NCBI RefSeq assembly: GCF_963678635.1
Contig: NC_087070.1
Location: 45,305,467 to 45,369,466 of the forward strand
Direction of reading: 5' to 3'
Length of the DNA stretch: 64,000 bases
Origin: Symsagittifera roscoffensis
Taxonomy: Eukaryota > Xenacoelomorpha > Acoela > Convolutidae
Within the stretch, counting starts at the first letter, position 1; the number at the start of each line of letters is the position of its first letter. The notes under the pieces are model-generated. The model made no database searches, was not told the origin of the DNA, and was given only the letters and a program-made list of their open reading frames with translations. The position numbers and the translations under genes were made by a program. Positions 52,001-63,315 of the stretch are shown one piece after another.

Positions 52001-54793
52001 TTTGAAAAAATTCCAGAAAAAGCAGTAGAGTGGATAATTTGTTCCTCTAATTATACTGACAGTCTTGTGATGTTAAACATACTGCCTATTAGCTATCAAT
52101 TTATTTTTACTGATTGTTTTCCCTTCTTCAAACTGTTACATAACTGTTACGACTTCGATATTAATGACTATGTTACTGTTAGTGAATCGAGACCGGGTAA
52201 CAGATCCAGTCAGAGTATGGTATTCTCTGTACCTCATAACCGCAAATTCTGTTCCCTTGGGAGGTTTTTCCAAAGAACAATTCATAGCGTCAATAGTTTT
52301 TTAGCAAAAGTAGACATCAACTCTACAACTACAGTCTCACAAACCAAGACTCTACTCTTCAATTTCTTTAAACAGCAAATTCAATCAACTTTCAATCTCA
52401 ACAATCCATGCACTTTCTTCATCAAATGCCGTTGCAACACATGTCGTTCCTGAACCTTAACAATTTAACTCAAAGCTTGAATTACGCAAACTCAACATTT
52501 CACTTTTATATGTAGTACCATTCACTAATAAAGTTTATTTCTTCTTCTTCTCTCTCTTCTATAAGATATTAATAACAATACTTCGTTTCGTTAGAATTTC
52601 TTTTCCGTGACCTCGGATTTTATCCGAATTCACACTCGAGCCCCTTCCTTTCCATCTCAAGACTCGATAAACCCACATGGAGCTCCTTGCTCACTTCGTA
52701 TTCCTAGTCTTCGAAGTGCTAGGACCTGATGAATTTGACACCGTGATCTGTCTTAGTAGCGGCTCCTCAACATCAGAACTGATCATAATTTCTTCCCATG
52801 CTTTCAATTGTTCGTAGGATCGCATCCACTCCCTCTGCTCTTGCAACCTCGCTGCCTGATTCGGTAAACCTTTCGTTTTCAATTCCCTGTTCAAGCAAAA
52901 GGAATTGTACAGGCTCAAGCTCACGTTCTTCGCCAAGTCTTCCGCCAGTATCGACTCTCTTGTTTGGTAATTATATCTCGCCTACTTTGTCTTGGAATCC
53001 CCATGTTTCTGCGAAACTTGGTAAAGCCACAAAGTTTTTTCATTAATTAAAGTGTAATGTTTCTTTCAACTCACCTGTTTAAACTAAGCTTCAAATGTAC
53101 ATTTCTTGTGTGAGGTCCATTTAACTTTATAACTCATGTATTTGGTATCCAAATTTATCAAAGCTACGTGTTTGAAAAAATTCCAGAAAAAGCAGTAGAG
53201 TGGATAATTTGTTCCTCTAATTATACTGACAGTCTTGTGATGTTAAACATACTGCCTATTAGCTATCAATTTATTTTTACTGATTGTTTTCCCTTCTTCA
53301 AACTGTTACATAACTGTTACGACTTCGATATTAATGACTATGTTACTGTTAGTGAATCGAGACCGAGTAACAGATCCAGTCAGAGTATGGTATTCTCTGT
53401 ACCTCATAACCGCAAATTCTGTTCCCTTGGGAGGTTTTTCCAAAGAACAATTCATAGCGTCAATAGTTTTTTAGCAAAAGTAGACATCAACTCTACAACT
53501 ACAGTCTCACAAACCAAGACTCTACTCTTCAATTTCTTTAAACAGCAAATTCAATCAACTTTCAATCTCAACAATCCATGCACTTTCTTCATCAAATGCC
53601 GTTGCAACACATGTCGTTCCTGAACCTTAACAATTTAACTCAAAGCTTGAATTACGCAAACTCAAAATTTCACTTTTATATGTAGTATCATTCACTAATA
53701 AAGTTTATTTCTTCTTCTTCTCTCTCTTCTATAAGATATTAATAACAATACTTCGTTTCGTTAGAATTTCTTTTCCGTGACCTCGGATTTTATCCGAATT
53801 CACACTCGAGCCCCTTCCTTTCCATCTCAAGACTCGATAAACCCACATTGAGCTCCTTGCTCACTTCGTATTCCTAGTCTTCGAAGTGCTAGGACCTGAT
53901 GAATTTGACACCGTGATCTGTCTTAGTAGCGGCTCCTCAACATCAGAACTGATCATAATTTCTTCCCATGCTTTCAATTGTTCGTAGGATCGCATCCACT
54001 CCCTCTGCTCTTGCAACCTCGCTGCCTGATTCGGTAAACCTTTCGTTTTCAATTCCCTGTTCAAGCAAAAGGAATTGTACAGGCTCAAGCTCACGTTCTT
54101 CGCCAAGTCTTCCGCCAGTATCGACTCTCTTGTTTGGTAATTATATCTCGCCTACTTTGTCTTGGAATCCCCATGTTTCTGCGAAACTTGGTAAAGCCAC
54201 AAAGTGTTTTCATTAATTAAAGTGTAATGTTCCTTTCAACTCACCTGTTTAAACTAAGCTTCAAATGTACATTTCGTGTGTGAGGTCCATTTAACTTTAT
54301 AACTCTTGTATTTGGTATCCAAATTTATCAAAGCTACGTGTTTGAAAAAATTCCAGAAAAAGCAGTAGAGTGGATAATTTGTTCCTCTAATTATACTGAC
54401 AGTCTTGTGATGTTAAACATACTGCCTATTAGCTATCAATTTATTTTTACTGATTGTTTTCCCTTCTTCAAACTGTTACATAACTGTTACGACTTCGATA
54501 TTAATGACTATGTTACTGTTAGTGAATCGAGACCGGGTTACAGATCCAGTCAGAGAATGGTATTCTCTGTACCTCTTACCCCCAAAGTCTGTTCCCTTGG
54601 GAGCTTTTTCCAAAGAACAATTCATAGCGTCAATAGTGTTTTAGCAAAAGTCGACATCAACTCTACAACTACAGTCTCACAAACCAAGACTCTACTCTTC
54701 AATTTCCTTAAACAGCAACTTCAATCAACCTTCAATCTCGACAATCCATGCACTTTCTTCATCAAATGCCGTTGCAGCACATGTCGTTCCTGA
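48487..54793 (+). pseudogene. Six copies of the LINE-2 ORF2 C-terminus
   Basis: Frames of 151 codons at 49658-50113, 50828-51283, 51998-52453, 53168-53623 and 54338-54793, plus a first copy at 48487-48861 shifted by one extra T near 48790. Each begins FEKIPEKAVEW and ends with a cysteine-rich KCRCNTCRS, like the C-terminal Cys motif of many LINE ORF2 proteins. They lack the RT domain and are repeat passengers, not genes. Confidence 0.8.
49181..54106 (-). pseudogene. Five copies of the accessory ORF C-terminus (81 codons each)
   Basis: Located at 49181-49426, 50351-50596, 51521-51766, 52691-52936 and 53861-54106. Each matches the end of the copy B accessory protein (LNRE, RLQEQREWMRSYEQLKAW, Ser-rich tail), is open, and ends at the same stop. 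They were amplified within the 1,170-bp unit. Expression is not implied. Confidence 0.8.
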
Positions 54794-55030
54794 ACATTAA
54801 CAATTTAACTCAAAGCTTGAATTACGCAAACTCAAAATTTCACTTTTATATGCAGTATCATTCACTAAAAAAGTTTATTTCTTCTTCTTCTCTCTCTTCT
54901 ATAACATATTAATAACAATACTTCGTTTCGTTAGAATTTCTTTTCCGTGACCTCGGATTTTATCCGAATTCACACTCGAGCCCCTTCCTTTCCATCTCAA
55001 GACTCGATAAACCCACATTGAGCTCCTTGC

Positions 55031-56440
55031 TCACTTCGTATTCCTAGTCTTCGAATTGGTATTGTCTCTAGGCACACTACCAACTCTCTTCCAACCTGTG
55101 GTGATCGTGTTTCGATGGGTCAGGTGAGGTCTCTTGAAGGCTTTCGGGCCTATCTCCGCCAGGAACTGTCGATATTCTTTCTGATATTTCTTGATGTGAT
55201 CCTTCGTCGCCATGTACAACCAAGATGTCAACGTCGCTCGAAACCACGGAAAAAACCTGATGCGACTCCACACGTGCTGACTTCCATTGGTATGGCGAAT
55301 ACATTGCATACAGTCTCAAACAACTCGAGTCTCCTGTTGTAGTCTATAGCGTGTATCGATTCCGCCGTGGGTGTGTTCGACTCCCTGTACTTCGTCAAAT
55401 TTTCTTCGATCCATCGTTATGCCAGCATCGTGCTTACTTCCAAGATGGTCACCTTCTGCTGATGATCGGGTAACCCGATCGACCGAATTTCTTCTACATC
55501 CCACACTAAGCAAAGGTTTGTATGCTCTGGTTACCACACTGTCTGTGCCAAGCAGTGGCATGGGCACTCCCTATGTGTAATTTCTATGCTCCCGAGGCTT
55601 CCAGCAGAGGCTCCAGTTCCATCATCTTCTCGTGCACCACATCATCTTCCTCCGGCATTGGGACATTACCCATTGGCTACCCGATGGCATTCTGTCTCTC
55701 AAAATTGCTCATATTTTCGTCTCCTAAGCTCAAGAAATCTTCTCCCCAGACTTCACTCAAGTCATCTCTTTGTGCCTTCGGCACCGTTCCCAGGATCTTC
55801 CTCAACAGTCTGTGTGAATGATGTGACATTCGAGCTAGCCTTACGCACTTGGGTACCGAGAAGGCCTCATCCATTAGTATCCTTTGGCTGGATACCTCCA
55901 CCATTGCCATGTGCAATGGATAATGGCTCCCACATACGTTGGCCATTACTGATTCCACCAAAGACTTTGCATTTACCGGCAAGCCATAAGCTTCGCTCAC
56001 TGGAATTCCCATCTCCGCCTCTAGACCAATCTTCCACCCTCTGATATGTTTTTGGGTGGTTTGCAACGCTCCTGGCCACGACTCCACGCTCAACGCCGTC
56101 ACCAAATGGTGTTCAGACTCCAGCATCTCGAGTGATTGCAGACTACACATTCTAGAGAAGAACCCCAGCGCCGTTGCTATATTCATTGTGGTGTTCGTAT
56201 AACACTCAGCCATTATCTGCACCTCGCTCTTCTCTCTTTCTGTTATATCACCAAACCAAGTGACTAGGTCCTCTCCCTGAAAAGATTGTCCTCTGACACA
56301 AGATCGTCCATCACAGGTGTGCCCTCCGCCTCCGCACGTCAAGTCAAGACAGCTACCAGGCTCCAACTTCTTTACCGATCCTAGCTTACCCGTTGTTCCA
56401 CCCGACTCTTTACTCTGTAGTAGGATCAATTTGTGTATCT
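55031..56440 (-). pseudogene. Accessory ORF, C-terminal part (copy C)
   Basis: Main frames 55677-56429 (250 codons) and 55031-55309 (92 codons) align with 22011-23690 of copy B, with shifts and stops between. The CX4CX6CX4C cluster is kept (CLDLTCGGGGHTCDGRSC, near 56310-56360). The last about 80 codons are missing here because of the deletion at 55053, but they survive in the array copies. Confidence 0.75.
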
Positions 56441-57598
56441 CCTAATCATATTACTAGTCTTAATCTTATCCTCCCCTTCAATTTTATTTATTTTATCATC
56501 AGTCCTTTTTTTTCAGAGTAGAGCCGTCTTTACATTCATCATTTTTGGTCTTCCGTCACGTCTCCTTCAGCTTGACCATCTTGCTCAGGAACTCCTCTCT
56601 TGCTTTCTCAACCAATCCGGTGGCCATCAACACTGGTTCTCCAAACTTGACCACCGTATTTCACAGTTCTTCCTTAAAATCATCTAACGTGGTCTCACTC
56701 TTCATCCTCTGATTAAATTCACTCAAGAAATCTTGCCAAGCCTTCTCATCTAGAGTCCCCAGAAACATATCTTTGTTCCCCTCGAATGTATTCTTCTGCC
56801 TTTCTTCAGCTTCCAAGAGTATCATTCCCATGTAAGAGGTCTCACTTGTCAATGGTAGCTCCAGGTTCTTACGGGAGATGAGGTCAGTGGTGGCGTGGCG
56901 CTGTCCGCCCGATCGTCTCCGCTATAGTCCCGCAGCAGTTCCTGGGCGGTGAAATCCACCTCTGCTGGTTTCGGCTCAGGCGTATTCCCCACTTCCATTT
57001 CCTCCCCCGTTTCACTGAGAGTTTTGTCCATGCTCTCTTCTCCCGATTCGGCTTGTCTTCTCTCGATTATTTTCCTGAATCGATCTTCTACATGGCCAGT
57101 TCTCCTGTCTCCAGGAGTGCCCACCGACAGTAGTGAGGGTGTCGCGGGGTCTTGCTTTTTATACTTCGTCAGGGCTACATACAACGAGCCTGCCGCATCC
57201 AGCTCCTTCCCTTCTTGCCTCATTTCCACCTGTTCCAATCCGTAAGGTGCTCGATACTTCCTTGTGGCGAACTTCATTTCGTCCTTCAGCGCAATGTGTC
57301 CCTCTTCCACGATCATCGTGCCATCATCCCATATCGATGATCCACTCTCCAGGCTCGTCCGATCAAGCGTTCTCAAGATTTCCCGCACCTCGAGTTTTGA
57401 AGGCAATGAGCCCCTCATCTTCTTGGCTTGAGTCGTCCACGAGTTAATCTTGATATCGCAGGTGTGGAAATAAAACGCCGCCGTGTATCCAATGGACAAG
57501 GGATCCCAGCCATCGATGAACTCCAATTGCTGTTTCTCCACCGTAGCTCTCGCGAATAGGGATGGCACTAACAGGGGGCTGTTCATCCCCAGGGTCAT
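56441..57598 (-). pseudogene. Accessory ORF, segment 4 (copy C), with internal deletion at left end
   Basis: Frames 56849-57598 and 56661-56852 match copy B 25245-26400, including the FATRKYRAPYGLEQVEMRQ block and the acidic Ser/Pro region. At 56441 the sequence jumps from the equivalent of 25253 to that of about 23690 in copy B, deleting about 1.56 kb (end of segment 4, all of segment 5, start of the C-terminal part). Confidence 0.75.
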
Positions 57599-57670
57599 TC
57601 TCCTGACTATTGGGAACTCGGGAATGGTCGCGGGTAAGACTTCTTCTCTAGTGTCGCCTCCAGCTCCTTT

Positions 57671-58069
57671 TTACCAACTCTTTTTCCACGCGGGGATTCT
57701 CAAGATCTCTTGTCCGTTCGCCGTCAGGGGATTCAGGTTCCAAAACTTGGGATACGTCTCTATGGGGCCTTCACGTTTTCCCCCGATCCTGCACTGCAAT
57801 TGCCCCCGGAAATTGAATACTACCAACCCGGGATCTTTCACCTTCCCGAAGAGCGCTGTGTTACTCATCAGCGCCCTGAGCACCTCTTGTGGACACCATT
57901 TCAGCACCGTCCCATTCAACACGCTTATTAAACTCACGTGCACTACTGAATGGCGGTATGCAGCCACTAGAGGGTCCGGAAAGGCGTATGTCACCGCTGT
58001 CGGTAGGTCATGTGTCGGTTCTGCATCAGTAGATATTCCACCAGCAACGTCTTCAGCCCCGCCGCGCAC
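57671..58069 (-). pseudogene. Accessory ORF, segment 3 (copy C)
   Basis: A frame of 132 codons; the part from 58010 down matches copy B 26550-26795 (TYAFPDPLVAAYRHSV, VFNFRGQLQCRIGG). A deletion of about 150 bp near 58010 fuses it to the upstream helical region out of frame. Confidence 0.6.
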
Positions 58070-59539
58070 TTGTATGAATACGTGTCTATGCTCGAGTGGG
58101 TTTTTCCCATCGACAAGGGCTCTCCATATTTCATCAGCCGATGGAATGACACCAAGTCGCCATGAGTCAGGAGCACCAGCGCCAGATATCCATCAATCCG
58201 AAGTGTCTCCACACCCCGGCTGAACATATCCCTCTTGCACAAAGTCCCCGAAAATGGTCTCTTTTGCACAAAACACTCCAGCCATGTACCTCTTCTCCCA
58301 ACAAGGACTCAAGTGTCCCAGTATCTCGTGATCTCTCCTCGTCCTCAGCTCACCTTTTGCATGCTCCCGCCAGAATCCTCCAATGGTGACCTCATTAGCT
58401 GCCGTGACAAATCTGGCCACCGTCATCTCCCTGCTCTCGGCTATCTCCAATTACTCCTCGGAAATTCCCAGATCTGCTTCAGGAGAGCGGGGCACTCTCC
58501 CTTGTCTTGTCAGTAGCATTCTCGAGTCTGGGTGTCAAAAACGGCCACCTACCTCTCTCTTGCGTTAGTCGATAACCCATCGACTCCAGTTGCTTCTCAG
58601 TCGCAGCCACGTTTTTCCTTTCGTTGCTTGGTCCCTTTGATTTACTCGTGGAACTCTTGATGGTCACGTCCATGTATCGGAACCACAAGCTGGCTGTCAG
58701 ATGACTTATTACCGGGTGTCCATCCCCTTTTGTCGGACTGAGTTTCAGCTGCCTGGCAAAGTTCGAAATCTCGAGTAAGAGGACCTCATCCAGCACAATG
58801 AGTATATCTGCTATTTCATAGAATCCCCTCAAGGCATGGGAGTTTCAGCTGCCTGGCAAAGTTCAAAATCTCAAGTAAGAGGACCTCATCCAGCACAATG
58901 AGTATATCTGCTATTTCATTGAATCCCCTCAAGGCATGGGATACATCCGCCCACGCCGCCGCCAGTTCTGACTTTCGTAATCTCAAGTTCGTAGGTTCCA
59001 GCTCTCGGTTGGGAGCTGTCATCAGGATCCGTTGCGTTCCCTTCAGCTATCAGAATCAAAATAGCATACACAAACTGCAGGGCAGGGGGCATGCTTGCAT
59101 ATCCGGGGGATGTCGTGAATACCACCTTCGTTTTGGATCCAAATCGCGAACTGACGTTTTCTTGCACCTCATTGATCGCGGCAAACAGCGTCTGTACGGC
59201 CTCCCATATCTTCTTTGGCGTGAGCTCGTCCCCTTTCAGCTGCTCTAGAAGCCCAGCCGCATGCAGGTGATCGTTCATTCCCGCGAACAGCAGCAGCTCT
59301 GGTTCGCAAGGCATTTCCGACTTTATCGCCACTACCAAGGTCAACATCTGGTTCAATTCGGCACCCGGCAGCGAGTATACTAGAGTTTCCGGCCAAAATA
59401 ACTTGGGAGATGCTCCTTCGAAGTCCGATGCCGTCACAAGGATTAATCTCGAGGCCGCTGGATCTGCTCTGTCATACACCGCCAGTGTCTTGGCTAATTG
59501 TGCACTGCCGCAAAGTTTCCCATATCTTGGGTTTCCCAT
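57991..59539 (-). pseudogene. Accessory ORF, segment 2 with second SGNH-like domain (copy C)
   Basis: Pieces 57991-58269, 58193-58450, 58479-58832, 58816-59022 and 58916-59539 match copy B 26860-28420. The frame 58916-59539 shows the intact joint that copy B has lost: ILVTASDFEG (block I-like) followed by SLPGAEL and LFAGMNDHLH. A 100-bp tandem duplication and several indels break the rest. Confidence 0.7.
58741..58940. repeat. 100-bp tandem duplication
   Basis: Two head-to-tail copies of a 100-bp coding segment (gtttcagctgcctggcaaag... to ...cctcaaggcatggg) with three or four differences. It breaks the copy C accessory frame. Confidence 0.9.
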
Positions 59540-59570
59540 ATCTTGGGTTTACCATATCTTGGGTCGCTCG
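59515..59570. repeat. 16-17 bp triplicate
   Basis: Three tandem copies of cccatatcttgggttt, with small variations, inside the copy C accessory ORF, disrupting it. Confidence 0.85.
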
Positions 59571-60004
59571 TAGGCGGCGTCTGGCAATTCCATCTCCCTT
59601 GGATCCAGTAGCTTGTCCAACACCCTCAACTGTGCAGGAGTCGCCAATCTGATTCTGGCGATACTTGTCCTGTGTTTAGGTGGCTCCACTATGAGTCCCA
59701 GACTCCCCAGCAACTTGAGAGGTCTGTAATTTATCGGTCCCATGACTGATTTCGTGGGGATCCCAGTTAGATCAGCCGTCTTCATCATTCTTGCTCTTAA
59801 GAAATGTGCTTCCTGGGCCTTCAGCCAGTTTACGCACTGGTGTCGACTCAAGTCCTCGTGTGACACATGCTTGAGCCCCAGGACTTCTGCCAACTCTTGT
59901 CTGCACTCCAGATCCTCTAGGTCCAACTCCTTCACCTTCTCCAAATACCGCGTCCTACTTGCCTCCGCTGTTTTCTCTACTCTCTTATCCTCCACCACTA
60001 CCAA
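59549..60004 (-). pseudogene. Accessory ORF, inter-SGNH linker (copy C)
   Basis: A frame of 151 codons matching copy B 28440-28900, with the conserved CVNWLKAQEAHF and NYRPLKLLGS blocks. It joins the first and second SGNH-like domains. A frameshift near 59990 separates it from the SGNH frame. Function unknown. Confidence 0.65.
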
Positions 60005-60797
60005 CCACTGAGGATACCACTGAACTCTGGGGCATCGATGACTCCGCTTCTCCAGCTTCCATCAGCGTGGAACCTGGTAATCTGGTTCGGCTCCTTCTCG
60101 AGCTGTCTCTTGAGTTGATTCCCGCTCCCAGGCGATGGGACAGGGGTCTTGTGGAAAGGAAAGGAGGATTCGGGGGTGGACCGAAAGTGGTTCGGGCTGT
60201 CTCAAGCAAATCTGCCTCCAACTCATTTATATGCCTCTGAAAGACATCATTCAACCACTCCACGCCCCTAGGCCTATCGAAGTGGATCCCATCTGAGGAC
60301 GCATCCTCTGGGAAATACTGCTCCATCTGGTCGGCTACGTCCAACAACCTGATGGGGAGAACGCTCCTTTGATGTATCTGTTTGATCATCCCGTTCAGGA
60401 CTCGTACTTTCTCGTTCATCTCCATCGCATGTTGGTCGGCCATCATGTTGTAAGGGATGGTGTAAACGATGAGTATGGCAGGATCCATCTGAATCCTTAA
60501 CTCCTCCAAGATGCAGCTCAATTTGTCGTGAAACCTCATGACTTTCCTTAATTCTCCTCTGGACACATCATTGGTCCCCATCATTAGGGTCACCGTGTAC
60601 ATCTTCGCCATCCCTACCATCTCGAGTGATGCCAACATCTGCGGTGTTGCGGCTCCGGAAAAACTCAAGACTCCAGTCTGCCAGTGCGACTGGATTCGGG
60701 TCAGCACCCTTATCCGGCTGTCTCCTACGATCAGGTGAAATGCACCCTCAGGTATTCGCGGCAGTGTGGAATATTCAGCCCAGGATGCATCATGCAA
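59985..60797 (-). pseudogene. SGNH hydrolase domain (copy C)
   Basis: This 270-codon frame holds a full SGNH domain: LIVGDSRIRVL (nucleophile Ser), FSGAATPQM, MMGTNDVSRG and DGIHFDRPRG. All four blocks are intact and nearly identical to copy B, which suggests the domain was under selection before this copy decayed. The frame is separated from the coiled-coil N-terminus by stops and a shift around 60800-60900. Confidence 0.78.
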
Positions 60798-60891
60798 GCA
60801 ATCCCTTCTCGCCCGCTGCGCCGCGCTCCAATCGATGCGATTGTGCTGGTGGTATATGATATGCCCTCCGTGTTCTTCTTGTAGCTTGCGA

Positions 60892-61977
60892 TCACAACAC
60901 TCCTGAACGGTTGCTCTCTCCTGGTACCTCTGCTCGAGCTGGATTTTCGCGACTCCTCAGCTGTAACCTCTCGTGTAATTCCTTAAGACGTGACGAGCTC
61001 TCGCTCACCTGAATGCTGCTCGTGGTTGAGCTCGGGGTGTATCCCGGCAGTGCCACGTCCATCAACGGGCGTATTGGTTGCGTTGTCTCTGAACCGCGCA
61101 GGGAGGATGCTGGTTCGGCTGGTATCCATACTTCCAGCCCCTCGTTCATGTGCTCTGGAGCCGCACGGTCCAAGTTGAATCTCTCCTTCGACTTGGGAGC
61201 CTCATCCACCTCCATACGCGACTCCGGCCTTGAGCTCGCAGCAGCTCGTTCCGACGTCCTGGTTTCCTTCTGCTTTTGTTGGTCGAGCTCTCTTTATCGC
61301 CTCTGGATTCTTTCCAGCTCCGACTTCAACTGCTCGCAATTCGCCGCGTTCTCTCGCACCCTCTGCTCCTGCTGGTGTTCTGCTCTCAGCATATCAAGGT
61401 CACGACGCGCTTGATCCCTCTCAACTATCGCCTGATATCTTGCTAGGTTCGCTTGATTTCTCTCGAGTTCGCTCGATTTCTCTCGATTTATATCTCGGTC
61501 AATATTCGCTTTGTTCTTTTCTCTCTGCGCCTTTTCAAGTTGCTGAGGAACTGCATACGTCTCTTCCGTTTGCTGGGCTCGCGTCATAGAAGGTGGCCTG
61601 CTCGCGGACTGGCTAGCCGATCTTGCTGACGGTGTGACCGGCAATGGGAATTCTCCCGCGCCGTACTCAGTGGTATTGCCTAAGCCAGGATTCCTCGCCA
61701 AGTCGAATCCTCTCACCCCTCCATCCACATTCCAGGATAGCCATCTCGTCTGTTCCTGATTGGATATACCTTCCGTGGTGTAGCCAACCATCAAGACAGC
61801 TTCGGTCGCGGATTCCCTGCACTCGCCTTGCTCCTCTAATTGCAGGATGGCATTCAACATCACTGCCATCCTCTTGTCCACTTGGGTGTAGTCCAGGTCC
61901 CTCAAACGCCTGTATAACTCATCGAGCGTCGGCCTCTTTAGTGCCGCAGGCTTGGACTTCCAAAATCGCTCTGCCAT
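60892..61977 (-). pseudogene. Accessory ORF N-terminus: globular head and coiled coil (copy C)
   Basis: Frames 61294-61977 (start MAERFW, matching copy B) and 60892-61215. Residues 1-100 are nearly identical to copy B. Residues about 145-225 are a charged coiled coil whose repeats differ in number from copy B (RDQ/RDIN units). A stop at about 61293 breaks the frame. Confidence 0.75.
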
Positions 61978-62497
61978 TTTTTTACAACTTCTAGTTTATC
62001 TCGCGCACCAACCAACTCGTGAATTACCGAACCAACTCGTGAATTAGCGAACCAACTCGTGAAATGCCGTAGCAACTCGTGAATCACGTACCAACTTGAG
62101 TACTTGAGAAATCTCTTCCGAATGTTTCTGAACGTGAACTTTGTTCAAGACTTTCTACTCTCTTTCCAATGAGTGTGTTTTAGTCGTCAACTTTGGTTTG
62201 ATCAAATCAATCTGAAAGTAAAATCCACTTTTTAGACTAAGGTGTCATATTCCTAACCTGAACCCCCCCCCCCCATTTTTGTAGTTAAAACCTTAATCCT
62301 CCAACCGTTTTTCTAAAATAATTCAATTGGAAGTTTTTAGGAACATGCAGATTCATTTAATGTTTTAGCACCGTTTAAATTATAAATGTCATGCCAATCA
62401 CGTTAAAATCCATCTACCTGCCCCCGAGGTCCCCATGTACCCTTACTCAAGATCCACATGTACCCCCAACTCGAGACCTCCGTTATCCACTCGTAGC
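61978..62497 (-). promoter_or_regulatory. Gag-pol/accessory spacer with 3' splice-site candidate (copy C)
   Basis: Minus strand TTTTACTTTCAG ends at 62212, about 234 nt before the ATG at 61977. It also contains a 20-bp tandem repeat (accaactcgtgaattaccga, about 4.5 copies, 62011-62100), a C15-like homopolymer near 62262, and the tgttttagcaccgtt / atgtcatgccaatcac block shared with copy B. Confidence 0.5.
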
Positions 62498-63108
62498 TCA
62501 GGCGATACTCAAGTAGTTCTTCTTGTGTAGGTGTACCATTATCTCTCTTTCTGCGAAGACCACGTGTAGGATGGCATACAACTCCCTTGGGCTCAACTTG
62601 CCCCTGTTTGGGTCATAAACTGGCATCGAGACCTCCATTATCCCTCTTTCAATCATGAAATCCCTCAGTCTCGTTAGTGCTAACAATACGTGCTCAGGAT
62701 CTATCGTGTTCCTTTCATTGACACCCGTCACTAGAAAGCACAGGTATTTGCCCGGGACTTGTGCCCCTGATGGGGGAAGCTCAGCCATTCCTCCCAGCCC
62801 CAGTCTCTGTCTGAACAAAAACTCCACGTTCTGGTATTCTCTCTTGAAGTCAGCCTCCAGTCTCGATTTGAAGCTCATGTCATGTCCGCCGTTATACAGA
62901 TCGCGGTAGTCCTGTCTGACAGAATGAAGTCGCTGTTCGTTATTAGGATGTTGTCCGTGTATTCATTGGGAATCTCAAATTTCGTTTTGAAATTACGTCC
63001 TATGGTAGATTCAGCTTCTTCCTCTCCCAATTCTAGTCCGTTGGTTTCTCTTACTTCCCTCAGTTTCTTTATCATCAAATTTTTGGTGTGGGTAAGTCCT
63101 ACCCCCAC
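62498..63108 (-). pseudogene. Pol C-terminal tail with macrodomain-like end (copy C)
   Basis: Frames 62498-62878 and 62875-63108 match the copy B C-terminus: ITADM, ADFKREYQNVEF, GKYLCFLVT, LTRLRDFMIERG and SMPVYDPNRG. A small catgt duplication near 62876 shifts the frame. The C-terminus reads HLHKKNYLSIA. Confidence 0.8.
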
Positions 63109-63125
63109 TCCCCGGACAAAAATAT
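63086..63125 (-). promoter_or_regulatory. Invariant 40-nt pol element (copy C)
   Basis: Identical to 7758-7797 and 31984-32023. Confidence 0.45.
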
Positions 63126-63196
63126 TTATCGACGTCCCCGTCGATGATGCCGGGTCTAAATCATCTGGGGGTATTTCTAGCGGCTTTTCGGTTGCT

Positions 63197-63308
63197 GTTC
63201 AACCGAAGAGGGGATCTTCCGTTTTCACATGTTGTTCTATTCACGTCGTTCTGTTCAACCGAAGAGGGGATCTTCCGTTTTCACATGTTGTTCTATTCAC
63301 GTCGTTCA
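63197..63308. repeat. 56-bp tandem duplication
   Basis: Two copies of a 56-bp unit starting gttcaaccgaagaggggatc, followed by a partial, shuffled third (cacatgttttcacacgtcg). It interrupts the copy C pol tail. Confidence 0.9.
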
Positions 63309-63315
63309 CATGTTT

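Larger units (their letters stand above)
48294..55057. repeat. 1,170-bp tandem array (about 5.8 copies) of LINE-2 3' end plus copy C 3' end
   Basis: Unit starts: 48294, 49465, 50635, 51805, 52975, 54145. Each unit holds the last about 760 bp of LINE-2 (plus strand) and about 410 bp of the copy C 3' UTR and accessory C-terminus (minus strand). The junction ggtaatt/atctcgcc is the same in every copy. Copies differ by only a few substitutions. The last unit lacks about 245 bp (after 55053) and runs into the unique accessory sequence; it is also more diverged over 54540-54790. This is a recent segmental amplification. Confidence 0.96.

Noticed and set aside
49288-54216. Repeated 82-codon plus-strand ORFs starting MLSIVRRIAST
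   Set aside because: They are antisense to the conserved accessory C-terminus and only cross the array junction.
62258-62275. Run of about 15 C bases
   Set aside because: A simple homopolymer in a spacer; a likely place for sequencing error, with no feature attached.
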